DNA of 64,000 bases from Lingula anatina (lineage: Eukaryota > Brachiopoda > Lingulata > Lingulida > Lingulidae), in assembly GCF_001039355.2 (NCBI RefSeq), contig NW_019775380.1, positions 495,637 to 559,636 on the forward strand. Reading direction: 5' to 3'. Within the stretch, counting starts at the first letter, position 1. The number at the start of each line of letters is the position of its first letter. The position numbers were made by a program, and so were the translations under genes. Below, piece by piece: positions 11,971-23,652 of the stretch. The notes below the pieces were generated by a model. The model did not search any database and was not told the origin of the DNA. It worked only from the letters and a program-made list of their open reading frames with translations.

Positions 11971-12448
11971 CTTAATCTACCCAAAGACTGAAGTCTCTCA
12001 TCTGAACATTTATATGCAACTTGCTATGGTTTCTTCAAGCCATTTACTATAGGCATGGCAACAATGGGGAAAAAACAGTACCATCTTGCACACACCTGTA
12101 AATATTTTGTATAAATGAAAAAGTGATTTAGTTTTCATCAACTTGTTCAAAAGAACGAGCACTACTAAAATTTATTGTTGAGATCTGCAAATTGATAGCA
12201 TTTATTTAAAAAGTTTAAGATATGAAAATTTCTGTGATTACAAACTGAAGATCAAGAACTATATTGGTAAATTGCACCATGCCTAATGGCATCCATTGAA
12301 ACCATACTGAGGAGACAGTGCGCCATTGTTTAACTCCGTCCTGCTAATCCCAGGTGTTTATTTTTGCTACCAAACATTTTTCTGATCATTTTTAGGTTTG
12401 CGTTAAAATAGTCAGTCCCATCCCTGAAAATGTACAGCTTTTTTTGTA

Positions 12449-12454
12449 AATAAA
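12449..12454 (+). terminator. Probable ROPN1L polyadenylation signal
   Basis: The first AATAAA on the plus strand in a GT/T-rich context after the ROPN1L stop, 479 bases downstream. A later AATAAA at about 13373 could give a longer transcript. Confidence 0.45.
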
Positions 12455-12474
12455 ACGTTATCAAACTCCTGACA

Positions 12475-15400
12475 GGTGATTTTCTTTTGATTAAAGAACA
12501 ATCCAATTTAAGCATGTTTATTTATTCAGAAAATCAAGTGGACAACCCAGTTTTTTTTTTTTAAATCTGCATTTTTATTTAAATCATAGTATTTCAGTTC
12601 TGAGTATGGTGATGTTGTGTGCTGGCACCAGCTGTCATAACAATTGCTGGTTTAAATGCCATTATCCTGGGGACAGATCAGGTGTTTGAGGGATAAAATT
12701 ATCCTGCTGAGTATCATATTTGTGTACCTCTCCTATGTTTTAAGGGAGACACTGCCTGCCATATATTGGCATTGCCAAACCATCAAACACTTTCCAATTA
12801 ATAAGATGAGCTAAGAAGTACAGGTTGGTTTATAGTAACAGATGTGTTTGTAGATTTATTTGAAACAGGAGGCTTTAAATTACGTATTACATAAGTTAAT
12901 GAATGTTGAAGATCTGGGAGTGGGAGATGCAACTAATGTCTTGCCTAATAGAAGCATAATTTTGCATTGATAAGTAAAATCAATCACGAAAATAAGGAGT
13001 TTTTTTACATGAGGCTTATCTGTTACTGGAAGTTTTTTTTTTTTTTTTTTTNTTTTTTGGCACGAGCACCTCCCAGGCATGCACAATTGTCTGACACAGA
13101 TAAAAAAGAGAATTCACAAGTCAAATTGTATCTGCTTGCAATGACATCTAACTCCTGTATTGATTTTGCATAGTTCAAGCCAAAAGCATCTGGACAGAAG
13201 AAGTAGAGTTTGTGCAAATTTACTTGTCATATAGGGATGCTTCAGGTTCTGCAGTGTATGTTGCACACACATATCTATATTGATTTTCATTATGATTACA
13301 GAATCCAACACATTGGATTATACAGAACATCTCAGTCTGTGGCATTGCGCGCCTATTTAACAATCTGGAGGAATAAAACTTTTGATACTTGCAGTGAGAC
13401 AAACCAGAAAGTGATATCTGATGGTCTGCATCTTCTTTCCAATTATCATCACCATTTTTCATTTTATTTGAACATAATCATCACGGTAAAATGTCCTGTA
13501 ATTGTGTTACTGTCGAAAAGATCCGATCTTCTTCAAATGACATGGTTTTCTATTCAATGAATAAGTTTCCAGTGAACTCCTTGAATGGGGGGAGCATCTC
13601 TGATGTATACTATTTTTGAAATTTTGGGAACATTTCTCAAGTTCTATTTTGTAAATCTACTTAGGATTTCTTCCTATTTTAGTTGAGATTAGGTTACGTC
13701 AAACTTCTTTTTGTATCAAAAATATTCAATGTGTTATATTCATGGCACTGATGCATTTTAGTAGGAAAAAGTGTGTCATAAAACTGCTAATGGGTCAATT
13801 CTTAAGCTGGTCAACTCACCAGTCAGATTATAATGTAACAGACAGAGCTGGCTGGTTGGTATACAGAGGGCCAAAATAATCCATTTTGTCAATCTTATTT
13901 AGGTTATAATCTTAACAAATGATAAAGGCTAAGGTTATTCAAATGGTGATAAGAGGAGATTGGATGACATTCTCCTGTCAACAAATGATTGAATAATAGT
14001 AGGAATACCACTTTCAAATGCCATTTCGACTGCAATCAATAACAATAACATTAAAGTAAAGCCTAGATTTTTTGATACAATTTTCCTTGCAACTCCCAAT
14101 TTCTATAAAATGGCAACTGAAAAACATACATAACCAAGTGAACATTTGCTTATAGCAATGTATTTGACAAGTCTTTTCAGTCTTTATCCAGTACCAGGAT
14201 TAAAACCTTTCAATGCACATGAGATAAAAAGAAAAACAAACCATGCATCTATTGTGTCTCAAAAAATATAAAATGGTTTATTGAGGAACTGCCAACTTGA
14301 AATACACAGCATATCATCTTAACCTAGGCAAGACTAATACAGCAAGCAGGGCAGGTCTGCAAGGATTAAGAACAATTACTTTTCTAAAACCAAAACTTTG
14401 AGACCTAAAGCCTATTGCTATTTCTGACAGACATATTGTTCTTCATGAAAATAATTCATCTTCATTGATTTATACATCGGTGTTCTTTTTTGAAGGGGAG
14501 GGGGGGGGGGCAGAGGTGGTGGAATGTTTTAAGGTTTCCTCTACTAAGGTTGGAAGGTCATTTTTAAATATCTACATCAGCACCCAGATTTCCATACCTG
14601 TAGAGGGGTCGGGGTTACATTGATTAAAAATAGAACTGGAAGGGGGGAGGCTAGATCTAAAATGAGATTACAGTAACCCATACCTGTTGTGCCACTTATA
14701 TAATAAATTTGGCACGTGTTACAAGAATCTCTTTCATGATTTTGTCTCAGATAATGAAAGATGTTAGTATTTATCTGAAAGTAATAAATGTCATGTTTAT
14801 ATCTGCAGTCAGAGATTGCAATATCCCAGATGTGAAAGTTTTGGTTCTAGATATTATGAACACATCAGACATTACTATCTGTGAAAAAACACAGCTACCT
14901 GGTTGGAGTATACTTAGCAAAGAATATTACATATTTTAAAAACCCAGGACCATGAAGATAGTAAGTTAAGTGTAGAACTGTAGTATATTTTTCAGCTCTA
15001 GCTAAAAAATGTTACCCATTTAACTATATGACAAACTGATTAGAATAAAACAACCTTGTCACTGTTAACATCTACCAAGTGTAATAACACACAACCTCTA
15101 GGTTGTTTAACTTCTCTTATAAATAATGTTTCACTTTTTCATAGTTTCCTTGTTCAGATCTCACTTGGTAAGAAGACAGACTCTGAATCATTAGTGTGAA
15201 TAGTAACTCATTTCAGCACGCTTGTCCAATTGGGATACTAGCTGCACTAAGTAAAAATAGAAAGCTAATGCAATTTGAGGCGATTACTTGCCTTGGAAGT
15301 TAACAGTCTTCCAGTGGTGGTAGCCCCCTCAGAGGAACACTGAACGATTTCCATTATCTCAGTTACAGAAGGCGAGTTTTGATGAAATGGCTGAATGCAT

Positions 15401-18400
15401 TCCATGCATGCAATACATGTAACAGGAGCATACATTGTAATCAAATTGGGAATACTACTGTTCCTACACAAACTACATTCTGATGGACTATTTTGTTGAA
15501 AAATGAACAACTGTGTACAGAAATGGGTTGCAGCTAGAGGGGAAAATAATTTCTATATGATCAATAAACAAATAAGTCTCTCATATATAACAAGCAGCTG
15601 GGAAAATGAGAAGGAAAAAAAAAACAAGTTTGTTGCAAGCTTCTTTCTGTGAAATTTTGAGTATCTATGCTTCAGCCCAAAAATCATAAGCTGATCACTG
15701 GTTTAGCATCACTTTTGCTTGTTAATTAAGAAAATACTGATATTAGGTGAGCTGATAATAGCTATATAAAAGTTCTAACTAATAAACCTACATGTTGTTA
15801 AAATGAAATATAACCCACACAAAAAAGCCAAATAGCTTTTATCAATATATTGAAAACAAGGTAAAAATATAAGCATACATGTGAGCAAACATAAGAGGGG
15901 GAAACCCATAAAAACCCATGTTATCATGAAATAATATCTGAGCCCAAACATCATGTCTAAAATATGTCTAAAATTTTCATTTGAAGCAATATCATAACCA
16001 ACCATGAGATTCTGTTTATTTTTGTATGAGAAGCACCTGCCCAGAGCCCAAAAAGGTGCAACCGCAAGCATCCAGATCCATATACACACCATTCTCTATC
16101 GAAGCTGACCTTGAAATGGCTGATGATGAAGTAAATCTAGGAAATAATATTATACAACATCTAAGTGCATAGAAATGTAAAGGTTAATAGTATAACAGGA
16201 CACTATAATTACACAAACATATGGTAAGTGCCCGAACCCTATCTAATCAAGATATATACTTATTATAGCCAGTATAGTCTTTTTATAACATACACTTGTA
16301 CAGAAGATTACTCCACTTTTTAATATCTGACATGTACCTGAAGTCGTGTCTTCGCGTACTGTCTCTCTTCAGTAACTGCAGTTGTTCTATTAGCTACAAA
16401 TGTTATCTCATACACTATAGAAAGGTCAATTCATTAACTGGCTCTTTTAGCATCAAACTTGATTTACACTGACACATACGAGCACAGGGCATCCAACACA
16501 GCCCTAGCTTATAAAGGAATAAGAATATACAACCTTTTAAAAAAGACAAAGCAATTCTACTACCACCTCACTACTATAACAGTGATAATGCAAGAAAACA
16601 GGTGCATTGTGTAATCATGTAACACACATCTATGTATTCAAGTTTACAGTTTGACTAGGTGACACAAGACATGGTGCAGCTCCACATATTGCATAAAGGT
16701 TGCTCTATATAGCAGTAAATACATGTTTAGCCAATTTCTGTAATAGTGTTATCATATTATTATTATCATCATGATCATCGTAAGCCCATTGCACAGTTAG
16801 TAATCGCCACCATTGTATGATGTGTTACACTTTTGTTAATAATATTAATAATAATAATAATCTCTGAGTATCATCCTCAGGGTGAATAATGTACGTTATG
16901 TGACCTTATATACAAATGTGGACTATATACATGCAGCCATAGAATTGGCAGATATCATGATAAATTACAAAACAAACCCAGAAAACAAAACAAAATTATT
17001 TTAAAATAACAATAATTGGCAATACCACCAATATTATAATATATGTGTGTACATACACACATATATATATACACACATGTATACAAAACATGTATTCTGG
17101 CACACACACGTGTATATATATATATATCTGCAAGTTGAGTATCAATAAATATTGGATGCTGATCTACAGTAAACCATCCATACTAAATTACTTTCATAGC
17201 CATTATAATCATTAAAATTGTTTCTAAACTAGCATTTTCTACACTACGCATATATACAAGGTTTTACATTGCAATTTACTACATGATTCTATGGTAGTGT
17301 CTATCGTCATTGTATAGTTGCACTTCAAGAAATAAATGTTAATAATAAGAAGAATAAAGCTGTTTATACCCTTTCACATTGTAGTACATACAGCAGCCCC
17401 CGCGGCACCAGGTCCAGGCACAGTGAGAGTTGCACAAGTTGAGGCAATTGATCTGCAAGGTGTCTAGTATGTCTATACTGTTACAACATGTTTTTTCCTT
17501 AAATGATGTGCATCTATATGTGATGCCATACACATTATTATCATTTGAGGGTGATTATGCCCATTCTTCCCACATTCTCTATTGTAATACTACATTTATC
17601 TGTGTCAGCTTGTCTGTATTTGCAGGCCAAGCTGGCACAGATAAGCAATTCGCCCTTATATTGTAAGTTTTAAAAAATGATAAAAATAATATGCAAGCAA
17701 TGTCTTCATGGACTGATACTGCAAAAGTAAGTGGCGGGTTAAAAGGTGCTGTGTACAGTTTTAAATAGTGACATGTGAAGCAATGACTTCAATATAGAAA
17801 AGTATGATACATAATTTCCCTGCATTCAAAATGAAATTGAGAAAATCTATTCTAATAACAAGTCTTAAGGATTAGATTTAATCATACTGCTTTTTGTTAG
17901 CATTGTTACTAAGTTTCTTTTAAATAAAGAACATGGACATTTTTAGGATATTCACTATGTATGTCTAGGGGATGAGCAATTTCTCCCTCTGCAGCAAGTA
18001 ATTTCATTCATCCTGATGATGATACTTTAGATTCCATGCTATGTCAATGCCCTATTTATATCTGACTCTGATAAGCCTTCACTTTCGAAACAGCAGGCAG
18101 AAACCTTACAGCTTAACCTAAAGAGTTATTTAAGCAATTAATATTTCAACATGATTAAAAATGTTTCAAAGCATTTGTCACTTGCCATTATCTTGATGCA
18201 AAAGAAGTCTGCCAATAGAAATAAAAAATCTTTAATGCAAGGCAAATATCAAGAGAACTTCTTTTTTGAGATACTTTCATAAAACCATTTACCTGCATTG
18301 GGTAAATGGAACATGTTATCAGCACCAAGGGCACCTCATGGATTTGAAATAATTAGAAAATTAAATTAAAAGGAGCAGATCAATTGAGCTTTAAAAATAA

Positions 18401-19969
18401 CCCGTTAAATACCAGCGTTGTCAAAGACTCAATGCAGATGCCCCTTGTGACTGCAAACTAGAGGAGCAATACTTCACCTGGTCTGGTCTTAGGAAAATCA
18501 ATACCAACCTCCTTCATTCTTGTATGAATTCAGCTTTTGAAGTTTCAAAACTCATATTCAGTGCCAGCTGTATAGACATTGCAGATAACATCACTATCAG
18601 GGCAGAGATGGAGCAAAGCCATGATTTGATACTTGTCTCGAAAAAAAAAAAAATGAATGGGAATATGTCTTAATCCCTCAAAAGAAAGAACAAATCTATC
18701 CACAGCCTGGATCACAAGCATATGTATATAAAACACAAAATAAAATTGAGATTCAAAGAGATTATCTGGTCTAAAACTTTCCTTTCATATATATATATAC
18801 CATGATATAATAACGGTCACAACCACTAAAGCACAGAATGGATGGGCTATGGGGGTTGGGGTTGAGAGAGGGATGGGAGAATAAGATGATAAGAACTAAA
18901 GAACTGGAAAATCTACACTCAAGTGATATCCGGTTCCAGTATGACACTACCCCTACTTCTTTGCTTCATAATTCCAGAGAAGGCTGTATGAAAGTCAGTC
19001 TGACTTTCTTTAGCAAAGCATCTATCTAATACATTATGCATCCCCAAGGAGATTTAGACCCTCCAAGTTTTGACTGCCTGGGGAACAGGGAATCAATGAT
19101 ATCTAGGGTAAGTTAAATTAGGTAGGGCAAACTGCACATGACCTGGGCTGCAAGCAGACAGGGAACCCATTCTCCACTTCCCTTGGATATAATTATACTC
19201 CCAATCAACATACAGTGTCATCTGTAAGTAACACAGAACTAGACCTATAACAAGGCCATCTACACGTATCACGGCCAACACATGTTATTATCACAGATAA
19301 ATAGGTAAACCTGTTGCGTTTTTTCTAATATCTTTCAAAAACCAAAGGGTTATTGCTGTAAATAATATGACTTCTTCCTTGTCTTCAGTTCACTGGTGTC
19401 TGGATAGGCAAATTATACAACCTCTGTTTACAGATCCCTGCTACCAGCATGTTCTTCCTTTCCACTCAATACTGTCCTGCATCATAGTGACATCTTTGAA
19501 GAATAGGGTCCACTTTGTACTGAGAATGTGTCTCATCATAATGCATTGCAAATTTTCCTCAAAAATCTGTTTGGAACCTCTTTCAGATATATATGAAATA
19601 TCCTTGATATTATCACAGCATAAGTTATGGAACCTTCCTATAATCAGTCCACTGTTTCTCTTGCACTCTTTATTCTTGTGTCTGAAAATATAATGGAAAA
19701 AAATAGAAATGATACTCTATCAAAAATATTAGCTCAATCATACCTAGATAATATTCTATGAAAGTAATTCACTTCCAATTTTTTTTTTTAATTTGATAAA
19801 TATAATGCATATAATACCATTTAAAGAAACATGAAATGATTAGTAAAAAAATAGATGTTATATATTTACAGTACAATGGGCTTGATATAAAAATCATCAC
19901 ACTACATGCTTGAGATGATCTGACAACAGACTAAAACACTGACAGAACATTTAATATACCTCTCCATAG
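12475..19969. other. About 7.5 kb without a recognisable gene
   Basis: AT-rich sequence between the ROPN1L 3' end and the candidate orphan gene. It holds the poly-T/N tract at 13033-13058, a G-rich tract near 14500-14515, TA/CA-rich palindromic simple sequence at 17040-17130, a GC-rich exon-like patch at 17391-17467, and a minus-strand hydrophobic ORF at 15775-16092. No conserved multi-exon gene could be assembled by eye on either strand. Confidence 0.5.
13033..13058. repeat. Poly-T tract with an ambiguous base
   Basis: Nineteen T, one N at 13052, then six T, directly followed by GGCACGAG at 13059-13066. This is the only N in the window and marks a low-quality base call. Confidence 0.95.
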
Positions 19970-19971
19970 GT

Positions 19972-22900
19972 ATGACCAATTCATTTGACTCTAAGGCTAA
20001 TCTGCTCAGTACTCAAACCCTATTATCAAATGTCAATGATTCTAGTGAGCAAGGAACAAGGTATTATTCAACTTTCCCTCTGGGGTCTATCCTTGATCAT
20101 CAAATTAAGCGAACAAGGGAAGCTGCATTATCATACTTTTTTCATGGTCTAATAATAACACGGATTATCTTTTGACCAAATAAGTGTGAAATAACCTAAC
20201 TCAGACAAAACTGAAAGGACCAACAACAAGGACCAACAAACAATAATAAAATTCACATTTCAGGGAAATTATTAGAGCTAGATATGGAATAGGTATGCTG
20301 AAACAAGGGTGTTATGGTCTCCTCTCATTTTTCCCTTAACCCGCATTCATACTGAAATGCCTGAAATGATAACTAACGTGGAATAATACTGCACTGTATC
20401 TGAAAGTTATGACTTCCATGAGTTGTTTTATAATAGTTGCTGCATTGCATAGTTACACATTAAGATACATCATACTGCAAAAAATAGCACACTTAGAATA
20501 TGGTTTCAAGCTCAAAATTGTTTTTTTTTTTTTTCAGTTGCACAAATCAAAATGTAATCAGAAACAATTTGTAATAATTTGCAATATCTAAATGTTTTTC
20601 CCCCCACTTGACAAACCAAGCAAATTTCTGAAAAAGATGACATATATCCTCATATTTTCATTAACTAATTCAAACTGTAGTATAAAATGTAATTAAAAAA
20701 GGCCCCAAGTCAATGCTGTCAGTGCAGTACATCTGAGCACCGTAATTATAAATATGTTCTTGTTAGTCCAATATGGATATCCTAATTAATTGGAATGGGG
20801 ATCATTGGTCAAGACATAATTTGGTAAAGCTCTGCTTTGGGTTTGACTTTGTTCAAGAATCCACCAGAAAATTAACTTAATGACCAACGCTTTAGTGCAT
20901 CAGTTCCCCAGGGTTCTTTCCATCACATTAGTGTGACACATCTCCTTTTGTGACTGTCCGATGAGATAATTATTTTCTAGTTAGCGGGATGAGAATATAG
21001 TTATTTGAGGCTCACAGTTGAAAAGATCACAATATGACTATTTGGAGTTGACAGTTAACAAGAAGCCTGAAATTAAGTTTGATGTGTGGCAAATCTAATG
21101 GGAGAATACTTTGGAAAGATGACTACTGCTCACAAAGTTATGCAATTCCACAGGGTAGACAGACCGCCCAAGGCCTCTTTCTTCAAAGAGAAAAGAAAAA
21201 CATGTTCATGCAGTATCATCATCATCGAAACCAATTCTTGTGATATGGAGCCATTAGGTTCAGTTAGGCTGAAACTCCTATACTATTACTCTGATTTATT
21301 TCATTTCTAATGTGTGGGTAGACTACTATGTCCATGATATCAAATCTACTTTGCCTCCACAACTGTGGTAAAAATAGCATATCTCTGAGGTTCATGGTCT
21401 TTTGATACTAGTTTATCTCACAAGTGCACTCTAAATCCACAAAAAAGTGAATACTATATACCAATTAAGTTTACAACATTTAACATCAAAGGGAATGAAA
21501 TGGGAAAAGGACTATTTAAACCTTTTAATTTGCAACATTTTTAGATACCAAAAAAGCATTCCTTTCTGTTATATCTCAGACATTTAGGAAACCAGGAAAT
21601 AATAAACACAATCTGTAATTGAAAAGTTAAGATAATAGATACCTTTAATAATAATTTTTTAGAAATATTTTACATTTCCTCATGCTGCTCAACCATATTT
21701 GCCTCAACCCAAATGAGATCCAGATTGGATACACATATTACTTCTGGAAAGAAAGTTGTTTTGACTGTACTTAATATATCAGGCTTAAAGCAAAAACTGC
21801 TATAGAGAATAAATAAAAATCAAGATGACAAATACCCAGTCACAACACCTCCCAGCTGAGAACTTATCCTTTCCAGTCTGATGCCTGTCATAAAACTTTT
21901 GTTAATAGAAGATTGTTCATTTTCATCTGACAGGTTCCTTCAAATAGATTGTACTTGGCTCATGTGAAGCCTTTAATCTGACAGATTTATTCAAGTGTCT
22001 GAAACAAGGGTAGCTAGTTGTGATGATTTAAGAAATGCAATTTAATGTTGGATCCTAGTCCTGAGTGAGCTGATCATGGGAGAAATAAAAATCCTTCTCA
22101 TGAGCATGTGGATGCAATCATTTTCAGCATGTGCGCATGTACAAAACATGAAATATTTTTAAGAGAAGATCTGCCAAAGAAACAAATTGATGAATAAATC
22201 ATTTACTTGATTTACCTGCAGCTGTTTAAAATTCTTCACCATACACACAAAAATAAAAATGAGACTGAAACTGATTCAGATTCAACTCCACAGACAAATT
22301 CAGCAAGTTAAACTATGTGTCTAGATCATATTGATTTCTCAAATGCAGCTTATCCTTATTCTATGAAGAGTTTGCATTTGTTTTATCCCCCAGATATGCT
22401 CATTACTTCCCTAGTGAAAACTTTAGGCTGATTGACTCAATAATTAGTACAAAATTACGCAGACTACTGGCAGAATATCTTGGCAATGATATAATTCCAA
22501 TGCACCCATCCATGCCTGTTAGATACCTTGTTTCAATTGTTTCAGCAAACGTTTCTAAGAGCCAGGGAGATGTAAGTTTATTTTGTTTATTAGCGGTATA
22601 TTTTGGAAGATTCATTTTCACCTTATGTATCATCTTTTTTTCTGATAATAAAAATGTGCAGGTTTTGAAATTTGCAGTGCAATTGTGTTTGTCTTGTTGG
22701 CTTTGATACATAACAAAGCATTATTAGGCTCAACTTAGACAATGTCTGGTTTTAACATAAAATCATATTTCTAAAGTTTGTCATTTGAGTGGGAGTTTCA
22801 TCAATTCTCGAAAATATATATTAATACCACCTTCCAAATCTTACCTATGCCTTTTGTGAAATATCCTTTATTTTCGAATCTTTATTCCCACTTCTTTTCC

Positions 22901-23633
22901 ACAGCATTCACTTGTAGTTTGATAAAATCTGTAAAACAATGAAAAAACTTAATTCAACATGAAACAAACCACAACTATTATTAATATCATGGGCATGTTA
23001 TTTGTAGATTCTGAAAGGAAAGGGTGGGATAAACCATGTCATCAAAATGCCATTTAATCTACAATGAAAGCTTATTTAAATAAATTAACCACTAAATTAC
23101 TTGAAAAATAAATCTAAAAGGATACCAAGTTAGATCCAACAAGGCATCAATTCTTTCCAACCTGCTTCAGAATGACTTTCAAATGGGCCAATTTCACTCA
23201 TGCATCAATTTTCAACATGAAGTATATATTCAAGAATTTATCCCTTTTTTTTTAAACATCTGTAATATCAAATTCAGTTACAGAGACAGTGACTTCTTTT
23301 CCAGGCTTACAAAATTTAGGCCACGCATTAGTAACAAAAGACTTAATCTTATTTGTGTATAATCCTGAAATTTCATTTTTCCTGGCAGACTATCCTCAAC
23401 ATCACTGCATTGTGTTTAACTTGACCCTGTTGTTAAAAAAAACTTCCATCTAAAAATAGATATATGTAAATACAACCTTCCATAAAACCCAAGCAATACT
23501 TTTTTTCAGAAATTGATCAGAGTTTGAATAGATTTCTTTTCAGCTTCACAAAAATCAGACTGCAGATGTGGAGAAAATCAATGGGATATTGATGGAGATC
23601 TTGCACCGAGTGTGGCCAATACACTGTACTTGA
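19972..23633 (+). CDS. Candidate three-exon gene, unknown protein
   Basis: No family recognised. Exon 22394-22571 (acceptor after TTTTATCCCCCAG, donor GTAAGT) is open for 59 codons and reads as a charged, amphipathic protein (for example STKLRRLLAEYLGND). It joins in phase to exon 23544-23633 (acceptor after TTTCTTTTCAG), which encodes 29 residues ending MEILHRVWPIHCT and TGA. AATAAA follows 13 bases later at 23647-23652, so this looks like a true 3' end. A possible first exon, 19970-20060 (acceptor CTCCATAG, ATG at 19972, donor GTATTA), ends in the phase required by exon two and would give 118 residues in total. The last two exons are the better-supported part; the first exon and the start are guesses. 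Upstream exons may be missing. Open frames of this length also arise by chance in AT-rich DNA, so the splice signals and phase agreement are the real evidence. Confidence 0.33.
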
Positions 23634-23646
23634 ATTCTATGTATAC

Positions 23647-23652
23647 AATAAA
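23647..23652 (+). terminator. Polyadenylation signal of the candidate orphan gene
   Basis: AATAAA 13 bases after the TGA of the candidate last exon. It is meaningful only if that exon is real. Confidence 0.3.

Noticed and set aside
13023-13560. Several protein-like ORFs on both strands beside the poly-T tract, including acceptor-like AGs at 13170 and 13300
   Set aside because: Different frames on both strands look equally plausible, no phase-compatible partners were found, and the region is next to an ambiguous base.
15265-15510. Minus-strand ORF with a possible GC-AG type donor (AAG-GCAAGT)
   Set aside because: No homologue recognised and no partner exon; open length is within chance for AT-rich DNA.
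17040-17130. TA/CA-rich palindromic stretch
   Set aside because: Simple-sequence repeats readily form such palindromes.
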